Shown: in pieces, positions 1 through 6,589 of the stretch
Layout of the letters: every line of letters starts with the position of its first letter
How positions within the stretch are numbered: position 1 is the first letter of the stretch
Assembly: GCA_026397455.1 (NCBI GenBank)
Contig: JAPLUX010000049.1
Location: forward strand, 1-7,576
DNA length: 7,576 nucleotides
Origin: Candidatus Aenigmatarchaeota archaeon
GTDB taxonomy: Archaea; Aenigmatarchaeota; Aenigmatarchaeia; CG10238-14
Reading direction: 5' to 3'
Translations under genes and position numbers: made by a program
The notes under the pieces: model-generated
The model's database searches: none
The model's input: only the letters and a program-made list of their open reading frames with translations
What the model was told of the DNA's origin: nothing

Positions 1-62
1 GTAGGTGCTTGAAGTGCACGGTGAATGCTTTAATATCATCTGATTCTGAAATTTGTTTAGTG

Positions 63-98
63 TTTATAATAACAATAATCCTAAAATTAAAAGAGGTG
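63..98 (+). promoter_or_regulatory. asnS promoter (TATA box) and Shine-Dalgarno
   Basis: TTTATAAT at 63-70 is a good archaeal TATA box and predicts transcription starting near 91-94. GAGGTG at 93-98 matches the archaeal anti-SD. It lies 1 nt before the TTG at 100 but 7 nt before the TTG at 106, so it decides the start in favour of 106. The mRNA leader would be only about 13 nt. The assignments are visual; no transcript data exist here. Confidence 0.6.
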
Positions 99-105
99 TT
101 TGGTC

Positions 106-1398
106 TTGGCTAACATCAGTGATATACTCGATGGAAAAATGGACGGAAAAGAAGTTGAAATCAAAGGATGGTTAGTCAACAAAAGGTCGAGTGGCGGAGT
201 CCAATTTCTCATGATAAGGGATGGAACTGGAGTGATTCAATCCACTGTTCATAAGGATAAAGTCGAGAAGAATGTTTTTGATGATACTGATAAACTGACT
301 CAAGAATCTTCTTTGATAATAAAAGGAATTGCTAACGAAGATAAAAGAGCACCCGATGGTTATGAAATCAAGATTAAAGACTTGAAGGTTGTACAGTTAG
401 CTGAAGAATTTCCTATCGGTAAGAAAGAACATGGAATTGAATTCTTGATGGAATGGAGACATTTATGGCTGAGGAGTCCAAGGCAGATTGCAATAATGAA
501 AATAAGAGCGGAAGTAATAAAGGCGTGTAGAGACTTTATGGATGATAACGGGTTCACTTTAACAGATTCTCCGATACTTTCAGGCTCTGCTTGTGAAGGA
601 ACTTCTACTCTGTTTGAAACACCGTATTTTAGTAAGAAGGCTTATTTGACTCAGAGTGGTCAGTTGTACGTTGAAGCGACTATCGCTGCTTTGAAGAAAG
701 TCTACTGCTTCGGACCTACCTTCCGTGCAGAAAAATCAAAGACAACTCGTCATCTGACTGAATTCTGGATGATTGAACCTGAAGTCGCCTTTGCAGATTT
801 TGAAGACAACTTAAAATTACAAGAGGATTTGGTCAGTTATATAGTTAAAAAAGTCTTGGAAAAAAGAAAGAGAGAATTGGGAGTCTTGGGTAGAGACATA
901 AAACCTTTACAAGAAGTTGAACCTCCATTTCCAAGAGTTACCTATACAGAAGTTATTGAAATGCTAGAGAAGACTAAGTTCAAGCTAGAATGGGGTAATG
1001 ATTTAGGTGCACCACATGAGAGGTTCGTTTCCCTTAAAAATGATAAACCTACTTTCATAACGAAATATCCTACTAAAATAAAGGCATTTTACATGCAACC
1101 CGATCCAAAAAATCCAGATGTAGCCTTATGTGCTGACTTGATGGCTCCAGAAGGGTATGGTGAGATTATTGGTGGTAGTCAAAGAATTCATGATTTAAAA
1201 TTACTCGAGCAAAGGATTAAAGAATGCGAATTACCAAAAAAAGCATACGAATGGTATTTGGATTTGAGGAAGTATGGTACAGTTCCACACTCAGGGTTTG
1301 GGATGGGTGTTGAAAGGGTTGTGTTGTGGATCTGTAAGTTGAAACACATAAGGGAATGTATACCCTTCCCGAGAACGATAACAAGACTTTATCCATAA
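106..1398 (+). CDS. asnS: asparaginyl-tRNA synthetase (class II)
   Basis: Charges tRNA-Asn with asparagine using ATP, in the cytosol. The 430-aa product has an N-terminal OB-fold anticodon-binding region (about residues 18-100) and a class II catalytic core. The [12 protein letters not shown] and [12 protein letters not shown] blocks lie at about 159-191. Motif 2 is FRAE (206-209) followed by [13 protein letters not shown], where EFWMIEPE is the AsnRS version rather than the AspRS one. Motif 3 is GFGMGVER (397-404), and the C-terminus [12 protein letters not shown] is typical of AsnRS. Length is normal for an archaeal AsnRS. I chose the TTG at 106 over the one at 100 because of SD spacing. 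The TAA stop directly abuts the tRNA-Asn gene. Having a true AsnRS implies direct charging rather than sole reliance on the Asp-tRNA-Asn amidotransferase route (inference). Confidence 0.97.
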   Translation: MANISDILDGKMDGKEVEIKGWLVNKRSSGGVQFLMIRDGTGVIQSTVHKDKVEKNVFDDTDKLTQESSLIIKGIANEDKRAPDGYEIKIKDLKVVQLAEEFPIGKKEHGIEFLMEWRHLWLRSPRQIAIMKIRAEVIKACRDFMDDNGFTLTDSPILSGSACEGTSTLFETPYFSKKAYLTQSGQLYVEATIAALKKVYCFGPTFRAEKSKTTRHLTEFWMIEPEVAFADFEDNLKLQEDLVSYIVKKVLEKRKRELGVLGRDIKPLQEVEPPFPRVTYTEVIEMLEKTKFKLEWGNDLGAPHERFVSLKNDKPTFITKYPTKIKAFYMQPDPKNPDVALCADLMAPEGYGEIIGGSQRIHDLKLLEQRIKECELPKKAYEWYLDLRKYGTVPHSGFGMGVERVVLWICKLKHIRECIPFPRTITRLYP

Positions 1399-1470
1399 GT
1401 CCCCATAGCTCAACGGTGGAGCAACTGGCTGTTAACCAGGAGGTTGAGAGTTCAAATCTCTCTGGGGACG
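1399..1470 (+). tRNA. tRNA-Asn (GUU)
   Basis: The cloverleaf can be drawn by hand. The 7-bp acceptor stem pairs 1399-1405 with 1463-1469, with discriminator G1470. The D stem GCTC/GAGC pairs 1408-1411 with 1419-1422. The anticodon stem pairs CTGG (1425-1428) with CCAG (1436-1439) and has an A-G mismatch as its outermost pair. The anticodon GTT is at 1431-1433, preceded by T and followed by A. The variable loop is 5 nt. The T arm is GAGAG-TTCAAAT-CTCTC (1446-1462). No intron is present and CCA is not encoded. It starts on the base after the asnS stop codon, so the two are probably made on one transcript and separated by RNase P. Confidence 0.97.
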
Positions 1471-1518
1471 CTTATTATTTGTTAGAACCTTGATAGAACA
1501 TTAGACAAAAGTAAGGAA

Positions 1519-1549
1519 TTTATACAATTAAAAAATAATCTACTAATTA
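1519..1549 (+). promoter_or_regulatory. promoter of the ABC transporter operon, leaderless
   Basis: TTTATACA at 1519-1526, preceded by a purine-rich BRE-like GGAA, is centred about 26 bp before the ATG at 1549. No SD is visible in front of that ATG. Transcription is therefore predicted to start at or within a few bases of the start codon. The 78-bp gap from the tRNA to this gene holds nothing else I recognise. Confidence 0.55.
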
Positions 1550-3192
1550 TGAAAAAATCCTTTAAAAGATATTTAGTAAGTTTTTTTATTGGACTTGTTT
1601 TTTTGATTGTTCTATACATAGCGATAATGAACAACGTAAAAAACCCTGAGGTTAAATTTCTACCATACTACACTTTCAGGACTCTTTTGAGGATAACAGT
1701 TACACTTGTCGTATCGGTTGTCTTCGGTGTATCATTCGGAATATTAGTTTCGATGAGCAAAAAGGCATCGATGATAATAACACCAACGTTCAATATAATG
1801 CAGTCAATACCAATATTAGGATACTTCCCTGCAGTCATCATTCTGTTCATCTCATTTTTCCCTGGTATTCTCGGTATGGAATTAGCTTCGGTATTCCTTT
1901 TGTTCACTTCCATGGTTTGGGCCATATTTTTCGGTGTTGTCGGTGCAATTAAGAGTATACCACTCAACATCATCGATGCAGCAAAAGCATTCAACATAAA
2001 AGGATTCAAGTTTATCACCAACATAATAATCCCAGCTATCATACCTGCTCTTATTTCTGGAAGTATCTTGGCATGGTGTGATGGTTGGTTTTTCATGATT
2101 GCAGCCGAATCCATAACTTATGCAGGTGAAACACATAATCTTCCAGGATTGGGGTCATTCTTAGCAAAGTCTGCTTACGCTAACGATACAAACTTGGCTA
2201 TACTTATATTGGTTTTGATCACTGCAATCGTATTATTCATAAATCATTTTACATGGCATAGGTTGATGGAAAAAGTCAGTAGTACTGGTTATATGCCTTT
2301 GTTTAGGTTGGGAATGTTTGATTTAAAAAATGAGAAGAAAGTTGTCAGAAGAAATTTCAAGTTGCATTTTAAGTTCAGACAAAAAGTTTTATCAGAATCT
2401 AAATATAGAGGGTATTCTTTAAAACAAAAAATAATTGCAGTCGCTATAGTTGTTTTAATATTTTTAGTAGTACTGTACACCATATACAAAGGAATGCTGG
2501 ATCTTAGAATTATTAAAAAATCTCTTTTTGTTCCTGAAGCAGCTAATATACCAATTTTTACATTCTTTACGCTCTCAAGGTTAACGATAGCTTATATGAT
2601 TTCTTTGGGTTTTGCGATATTCATGGGTGTTTTAGCAGCAGAGCATAAAAAATTCGCGACGTTCTTCTATCCGATATACGATATAGGTCAGGCAATACCA
2701 ATATTGGCTTTGTTCCCGATACTTTTCGTTTATTTAAGTAAAATTTTTGGCGGTACATTAGGTTTAGAAATTACAGGAATTGTCATGCTAGTCATGGATA
2801 TGATATGGTATATGTTTTTGAACGTTGTAGCCGCTGTGAAGAGTATACCAGAAGAAACAAGGGAAGTTTCAAAAATATTTGGTTTTAAAGGGATAAAAAG
2901 GATTAGACATATAATTCTTCCAGCAATCCTACCTGCACTAATAACGGGTAGTTTACTCTCTTGGGGAACGGGCTGGAACACTATAATATTTTCCGAATAC
3001 ATGCCTCAACAAGGGGGAGACCTACATGTTAATGGGTTAGGATATCTTTTGAGTATAGAAGGTTATAAAAAAGGAAATACTATTATGTTAGTATTCATAC
3101 TTTTCATAATTTCAACAATTATTATATTAATGGAAAAATTCATATGGGATAAATTATTATCTAAAACAAAAAAATATGAATTAGAGGCGTAG
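1549..3192 (+). CDS. ABC transporter permease, two fused NitT/TauT-type membrane domains
   Basis: Membrane subunit of an importer-type ABC transporter. The 547-aa chain is an internal duplication of two permease domains, about residues 1-245 and 290-545, each with about six hydrophobic helices, joined by a basic linker (about 255-290). Each half carries QSIPILGYFP (85-94) or QAIPILALFP (381-390). Each also has an EAA-type coupling loop: AAKAFNIKGF...IIIPA at about 144-163 and VSKIFGFKGI...IILPA at about 440-459. Each is followed by a G-W segment (DGWFFMIAAES, GTGWNTIIFSE). Normally NitT/TauT permeases are single-domain homodimers; this fusion would supply both halves of the pore in one chain. 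It is followed 3 nt later by its ATPase. Substrate is unknown: nitrate, sulfonate and taurine are family associations, not something seen here. Start ATG with a leaderless promoter. Confidence 0.88.
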   Translation: MKKSFKRYLVSFFIGLVFLIVLYIAIMNNVKNPEVKFLPYYTFRTLLRITVTLVVSVVFGVSFGILVSMSKKASMIITPTFNIMQSIPILGYFPAVIILFISFFPGILGMELASVFLLFTSMVWAIFFGVVGAIKSIPLNIIDAAKAFNIKGFKFITNIIIPAIIPALISGSILAWCDGWFFMIAAESITYAGETHNLPGLGSFLAKSAYANDTNLAILILVLITAIVLFINHFTWHRLMEKVSSTGYMPLFRLGMFDLKNEKKVVRRNFKLHFKFRQKVLSESKYRGYSLKQKIIAVAIVVLIFLVVLYTIYKGMLDLRIIKKSLFVPEAANIPIFTFFTLSRLTIAYMISLGFAIFMGVLAAEHKKFATFFYPIYDIGQAIPILALFPILFVYLSKIFGGTLGLEITGIVMLVMDMIWYMFLNVVAAVKSIPEETREVSKIFGFKGIKRIRHIILPAILPALITGSLLSWGTGWNTIIFSEYMPQQGGDLHVNGLGYLLSIEGYKKGNTIMLVFILFIISTIIILMEKFIWDKLLSKTKKYELEA

Positions 3193-3195
3193 TAT

Positions 3196-3978
3196 ATGGC
3201 ATTGCTAGAAGTCAAAGATGTGACAAAAAGTTTCATAAACGATAACAAAAGAATTTATGTTATAGATGATATTGACTTTAAAGTCGATAAAGATGAATTC
3301 TTGGCGATAGTAGGTCCTTCAGGTTGTGGAAAATCAACATTGTTAAGAATAATAGGTGGGCTCGAAAGACCTGATATGGGAGAAGTTTTATTCCATGGAA
3401 AACCTGTCCTTGCCCCGACCCAGGAAATAACCATGATTTTTCAACAATTTGGTTTGTTACCTTGGAAAACTGTATTAGAGAACGTTGAACTTCCTTTAGA
3501 AATTCATGGGATTGACAAAAAGACGAGAAGGGAAAGAGCACTTCGTTTTATAAAAGACGTGGAATTAGAAGATTTTAAAGGTGCATATCCTTATGAACTG
3601 TCGGGTGGGATGAAACAGAGGGTTGGAATTGCAAGGGCATTAGCATTACAGCCAGAGATTCTACTCATGGATGAACCTTTCTCTTCGTTAGATGCGTTGA
3701 CAGCTGAATCATTACGAAAAGAAGTCCTAGACATTTGGGCAGATAAGATTAATGTTACCGATACTTTCATAATGGTTACTCATTCGATCGATGAGGCAGT
3801 CTTTATGGCCGACAGAGTAATAGTTGTTTCGTGTAGACCTGGTAGGATAATTGCTGATGTAAAAATTGATATACCTAGACCAAGATATGGTCACCAGAGA
3901 TCTAAAAAATTTTATGGTTATGTGGATAAAATTAAAGCAATGATTACAAAGAAAAATAATAATCATTCATCAAAATAA
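3196..3978 (+). CDS. ABC transporter ATP-binding protein, NitT/TauT (SsuB/TauB) type
   Basis: Cytoplasmic ATPase that powers the preceding fused permease. All nucleotide-binding motifs are intact in the 260 aa: Walker A GPSGCGKST (40-48), Q-loop MIFQQ (80-84), signature LSGGMKQR (135-142), Walker B ILLMDEP (155-161) with catalytic E160, D-loop SSLD (163-166) and switch H196. LLPWKTVLENVELPLE after the Q-loop is typical of the nitrate/sulfonate/taurine subfamily. The chain ends after a short basic tail, so the extra C-terminal AAA-associated domain carried by some relatives that pair with fused permeases is absent. AGAGG at 3183-3187 within the end of the permease gene is the SD, 8 nt before the ATG, indicating translation from the same mRNA. 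Confidence 0.93.
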   Translation: MALLEVKDVTKSFINDNKRIYVIDDIDFKVDKDEFLAIVGPSGCGKSTLLRIIGGLERPDMGEVLFHGKPVLAPTQEITMIFQQFGLLPWKTVLENVELPLEIHGIDKKTRRERALRFIKDVELEDFKGAYPYELSGGMKQRVGIARALALQPEILLMDEPFSSLDALTAESLRKEVLDIWADKINVTDTFIMVTHSIDEAVFMADRVIVVSCRPGRIIADVKIDIPRPRYGHQRSKKFYGYVDKIKAMITKKNNNHSSK

Positions 3979-3979
3979 C

Positions 3980-3984
3980 TTTTT
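3980..3984 (+). terminator. oligo-T terminator of the ABC operon
   Basis: Five T residues directly after the TAA at 3976-3978, with further T-rich sequence to 3988. Archaeal termination commonly uses such T-runs without a hairpin. The neighbouring minus-strand gene ends 13 bp away, so a stop for transcription is expected here. Confidence 0.4.
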
Positions 3985-3991
3985 ATTTCAA

Positions 3992-4138
3992 TCAAGAACT
4001 TTTTTGAGTTTTGTTTATAACTAGTATGTCGTTACTTTCACATTCTGGACATTCGTACGGTTGGTTCTGCATAGGCTCTGAATTCCACCTGTACCCACAT
4101 TCCTGACATTCACACTCATAAACAAACAAATCTGGCAT
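3992..4138 (-). CDS. small zinc-ribbon (rubredoxin/FmdB-like) protein
   Basis: A 48-aa protein that starts MPDLFVYECECQECGYRW and ends at a TGA. Two CxxC knuckles, C11/C14 (CQEC) and C30/C33 (CPEC), are separated by 15 residues, with an additional C9. YxCxxCGYxW followed by YECPEC is the pattern of a zinc ribbon or short rubredoxin-like fold. True rubredoxins have a longer spacer with a PDW stretch, absent here, so zinc rather than redox iron binding is more likely (inference). The C-terminal 15 residues are polar. It is convergent with the ABC operon and divergent from the AlaX gene, 40 bp apart start to start. No SD; a TATA box about 27 bp upstream suggests a leaderless mRNA. The specific role is unknown. 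Confidence 0.8.
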   Translation of the reverse strand: MPDLFVYECECQECGYRWNSEPMQNQPYECPECESNDILVINKTQKSS

Positions 4139-4178
4139 ATGCTTCAATATAAAATAGGTATAGTATAAATAATAACAT
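4139..4178. promoter_or_regulatory. divergent overlapping promoters, zinc-ribbon gene and AlaX gene
   Basis: The 40-bp gap holds two TATA-like boxes. TATAAAAT at 4148-4155 reads rightward, centred about 27 bp before the ATG at 4179. TTTATACT on the minus strand at 4169-4162 reads leftward, centred about 27 bp before the ATG at 4138. Both genes lack an SD, so both mRNAs are predicted to be leaderless. Confidence 0.55.
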
Positions 4179-5132
4179 ATGTCTCTAGAACCATCGAACG
4201 TTATACCTGAAAAATCTAAAGCACATTCTGGGGAACATGTTCTTTTTCAATCACTCTCAAGAATATTCAAAGGAATGGAATCTGTTAAAATCGTGATTGA
4301 GCCAGACAAAAAACAATTGTTCGTCAAGTATGATGATGAAATAAGTTGGAGTGGAATTCTAGAAGCTGAGAGGATTGCGAATAGAATTATCCAAGAGAAT
4401 AGAAAAATAAAAATAACGATTGGGGACAAAGAAAAACTGAGGAAAGAATACGGCAATAAACTCAGAGGAAGATGGGATTTGATAGAAGATAAGACTATCA
4501 GAATAGTGGAAGTTGAGGGATTTGATTGCGTTGCGTGTAAAGGAGAACATGTTGGAAGTACTGGTGAAATCGGACTAATTATAGTAAAAGATTTCAAGAA
4601 TCTTGGGAAAGGCGAGTATGAGATTCAGTATGAAGTTGGGGATAAAGCCAAAGAATTTCTTATGGAATCAAAGAACATCGCGATGAAAGTTATGGAAATC
4701 CTCGGTACGACCCCTGGTAAAATTGAAAACACTGCAAAAAACCTTAAACAAGAAATTGAAAGACTGAGAGAAAATTTAAAAGAGGCCAGTAAGAAAGCAA
4801 TGGAAAATTTAGATTATGAAAAAATCAAAGGAGTGAAACTATACTCTAAAATTTTTGATGGTTTAGATAGAAGAGAGTTGATGAGAAAAGCTGCAGATTT
4901 AAGGAACGAGAAAAAAACTGTTGTAGTATTCGGCGACAGTTCTGGTTTTTTAGTCATGGGAAGGAGTGATGACTTGAATTTTAACGTGCTTCCCTTATTA
5001 GAAAAAAGTTGTAATTTTTTAAAAGGGAAATGTGGTGGTAAAGAAGATTTTGCTTTTGGTGGCGGGTTTAAATCTGATGATTTAAACGGAGCTATGAAGT
5101 TGATAAAAAAAGAATTGATCGAATCTCTTTAA
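4179..5132 (+). CDS. AlaX-type tRNA editing protein with C-terminal DHHA1 domain
   Basis: Likely a free-standing hydrolase that clears misacylated tRNA-Ala (Ser- or Gly-tRNA-Ala in known AlaX proteins). The 317 aa begin almost at once with the editing (tRNA_SAD) domain. Its zinc site is HSGEH (H16, H20) plus CKGEH (C120, H124), followed by VGSTGEIG. The K-E-H form resembles short AlaX-S proteins rather than the CGGTH of AlaRS, and the N-terminal beta-barrel of AlaX-M and AlaX-L is missing. A charged helical stretch, probably coiled coil, spans about 183-215. A DHHA1 (C-Ala) domain follows at about 245-317, with KCGGKEDFAFGGG at 284-296, the glycine-rich tRNA-contacting motif. The combination of an AlaX-S-like editing domain with C-Ala is uncommon to my knowledge. 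It has its own leaderless promoter. It could also be a second part of a split AlaRS, which I think less likely given the motif. Confidence 0.85.
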   Translation: MSLEPSNVIPEKSKAHSGEHVLFQSLSRIFKGMESVKIVIEPDKKQLFVKYDDEISWSGILEAERIANRIIQENRKIKITIGDKEKLRKEYGNKLRGRWDLIEDKTIRIVEVEGFDCVACKGEHVGSTGEIGLIIVKDFKNLGKGEYEIQYEVGDKAKEFLMESKNIAMKVMEILGTTPGKIENTAKNLKQEIERLRENLKEASKKAMENLDYEKIKGVKLYSKIFDGLDRRELMRKAADLRNEKKTVVVFGDSSGFLVMGRSDDLNFNVLPLLEKSCNFLKGKCGGKEDFAFGGGFKSDDLNGAMKLIKKELIESL

Positions 5133-5134
5133 AC

Positions 5135-5161
5135 TTTTATTTATCAATTATAAATTGATAA
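5135..5161 (+). promoter_or_regulatory. TATA box with an adjoining palindromic operator candidate
   Basis: TTTTATTT at 5135-5142 is centred about 25 bp before the ATG at 5164. Overlapping its end, TTATCAATT (5141-5149) and AATTGATAA (5153-5161) form a perfect 9-bp inverted repeat around a 3-bp centre. The palindrome fills the space between TATA box and start codon, where a bound repressor would block transcription initiation. Confidence 0.5.
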
Positions 5162-5163
5162 TA

Positions 5164-5376
5164 ATGAAAGCGACTGTGAATAAAGTTCAGACAATAACGA
5201 TTATTTTTGTTTATGTTGTAGTCGGTGTTGCTTTCTTTTATGTCAACGGAATCGAGACAACAGGAAGAACTATTGAAACGATACAATATCCTCAAAAATT
5301 GAATAACACGATTTTAGTGACAAGTGGCATCATAGTAGTTGCGATTGGATTACTGATATTTTACGGCCGGAAATAA
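5164..5376 (+). CDS. small two-helix membrane protein, function unknown
   Basis: A 70-aa protein of no family I recognise. Two hydrophobic segments, about residues 9-27 (TITIIFVYVVVGVAFFYV) and about 49-67 (ILVTSGIIVVAIGLLIFY), flank a polar loop of about 20 residues with several T, E and Q. It ends in a basic GRK tail. By the positive-inside rule the lysines near the N-terminus (K2, K7) and the basic C-terminus suggest both ends are cytoplasmic, forming a hairpin. I chose the ATG at 5164 over the in-frame TTG at 5155, because the TATA box sits the usual distance before 5164 and the TTG lies inside the palindrome. It begins 31 bp after the AlaX stop but appears to have its own promoter. Confidence 0.6.
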   Translation: MKATVNKVQTITIIFVYVVVGVAFFYVNGIETTGRTIETIQYPQKLNNTILVTSGIIVVAIGLLIFYGRK

Positions 5377-5458
5377 TTTTAATCCCATTTTATACCCATA
5401 TAATTTCTCAGATATTTCCAACGGGTCCGTAGCAGACCTATAGAAAACATATGTGGGA

Positions 5459-5533
5459 GTCTATCTGATAATTAGTTGTTTTTTAAAATTAAAATAGTTT
5501 TATCCTATTGAATTAACTTAGAATCAGATAGAC
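5459..5533 (+). repeat. 11-bp inverted repeat in the left noncoding flank of the IS
   Basis: GTCTATCTGAT (5459-5469) and ATCAGATAGAC (5523-5533) are perfect inverted copies 53 nt apart. The AT-rich space between contains a smaller hairpin, AATAG (5493-5497) with CTATT (5505-5509). The repeat lies upstream of the transposase, in what should be the left end of the element. It may be a protein-binding site at the end, or a stem in RNA reading in from outside. Confidence 0.6.
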
Positions 5534-5562
5534 GGCATGTTGAGTTCTTGTTCTGAATAAAT

Positions 5563-5593
5563 CCTCCGAAAAGCCATACGATATTCGGAGGTG
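5563..5593 (+). promoter_or_regulatory. hairpin that buries the transposase Shine-Dalgarno
   Basis: CCTCCGAA (5563-5570) pairs perfectly with TTCGGAGG (5584-5591) around a 13-nt loop. The right arm contains most of GGAGGTG (5587-5593), the transposase SD, which lies 5 nt before its ATG at 5599. If folded, translation initiation would be restrained. Such RBS masking is a known way for insertion sequences to keep transposase low. Confidence 0.6.
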
Positions 5594-5598
5594 TTAGT

Positions 5599-6579
5599 AT
5601 GGAAGAAGTTGTTGGGTTAGACATGCATCTGAAAAAGACACAAGGAACGATAATGGCAATGGATGGGACTATAATAAGAAAAGAGAGATTTGATACTGAT
5701 AAAGAAAACATGAGGAAGTTTCTAGAAAAATTACCGCCCGATACAAAAGTTGCTCTAGAGTCTCAAGGCTTCTGTTGGCCTTGGATAGACTTCATCGAAG
5801 ATCTTGGCTATAGACCTTTGTTAGCAAACCCAGTTAAGGTGAAGTCAAGAGCTGAAGACATAAAGACAGATGACGTTGACAGTGAATTACTCGCACATCT
5901 CACTAGGATGAACTGGTTACCGACATGCTACGTGCCTTCAAAAGAATTGAGATGGTTGAGGAGCATGCTGAGGCATAGGGCATTCAGGAGAAAGATAACG
6001 ACAGCGATAAAGAACAGGACATGGTCAGAGTTCAGGAAAAGGGATATACGCACAGATGACTTTGGCGCACGCACATGCAGACAGCTAGCATCATCTTCAA
6101 ACATCTATGAAGTTAACCAGAATATGGAAATACTCGAGGCTGTGGAAAGGCAGATAAAACTGATAGAATCCAGACTGAAAATACAGTATCAAGATGTTAA
6201 GCCAATAAGGCTGTTGCAGAAGATCAAGGGTATCGGCTTCTTGACAGCTATAACCCTGTACGCAGAGATATGCGACATCGAACGCTTCTCCTGTCCAGAA
6301 AAACTGGCCAAATATGCAGGACTCGTTCCTAGGGTCAGGCAGTCTGGTGAAGTTACTAGAATGGGTAGGGAAACAAAAGGAAACAAGTGGTTGAAATGGA
6401 TACTGATAGAGGCTGCATGGTCGCACATCAAGTTTTGTCGTGGTGGAAGACTTTCAAGAGTGTATGAGAACGCTTACCAAAGGAAGAAGGATAAAAAGAA
6501 AGCGATAAAGATCGTTGCAAGAAAATTGGTCAACATCATCTGGGCTGTATGGAAATATGAGAGAGAATTTCATGCTTGA
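5599..6579 (+). CDS. IS110/IS1111-family transposase (DEDD RuvC-like recombinase)
   Basis: RNA-guided recombinase type that excises the element as a circle and inserts it without ordinary target duplication. The 326 aa are full length and appear intact. The N-terminal RuvC-like DEDD domain has VGLDMH with D8, ALESQG with E54, and KTDDVDS with D91 and D94. The middle is helical and basic. The C-terminal IS116/IS110/IS902 domain (about 205-275) contains the helix-hairpin-helix-like IKGIGFLTA and then KYAGLVPRVRQSGE, where S249 is the probable catalytic serine. A basic C-terminus follows. The ATG has a strong SD that is masked by a hairpin. The noncoding flanks, about 140 bp before and up to 250 bp after, are where family members encode a bridge RNA. 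Confidence 0.93.
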   Translation: MEEVVGLDMHLKKTQGTIMAMDGTIIRKERFDTDKENMRKFLEKLPPDTKVALESQGFCWPWIDFIEDLGYRPLLANPVKVKSRAEDIKTDDVDSELLAHLTRMNWLPTCYVPSKELRWLRSMLRHRAFRRKITTAIKNRTWSEFRKRDIRTDDFGARTCRQLASSSNIYEVNQNMEILEAVERQIKLIESRLKIQYQDVKPIRLLQKIKGIGFLTAITLYAEICDIERFSCPEKLAKYAGLVPRVRQSGEVTRMGRETKGNKWLKWILIEAAWSHIKFCRGGRLSRVYENAYQRKKDKKKAIKIVARKLVNIIWAVWKYEREFHA

Positions 6580-6589
6580 GTAGGACAAA

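Noticed and set aside
1..39. Possible minus-strand gene beginning with ATG at 39-37, with an AT-rich box about 27 bp before it
   Set aside because: Only 13 codons are visible and another minus-strand frame looks equally open. The TATA box is better explained by asnS.
3..113. Open frame on the plus strand from the window edge to TAA at 111-113, starting RCLKC
   Set aside because: It could be the end of an upstream gene, but it overlaps the asnS TATA box and start and shows no recognisable family. The edge of the window prevents a decision.
1668..2114. 148-codon open frame on the minus strand inside the permease gene
   Set aside because: It lies wholly opposite a well-supported permease. Its composition is what antisense of hydrophobic codons gives, and it has no promoter or SD.
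4247..4597. 116-codon minus-strand open frame inside the AlaX gene
   Set aside because: It is antisense to the editing domain with its zinc motifs, rich in S, L, I and P as expected of a shadow, with no start signal.
5155..5163. TTG at 5155 as the start of the small membrane protein
   Set aside because: It lies inside the palindrome, has no SD, and the TATA box distance fits the ATG at 5164.
6097..6431. Two minus-strand open frames inside the transposase
   Set aside because: They are opposite the conserved catalytic C-terminal domain of the transposase and have no family resemblance.
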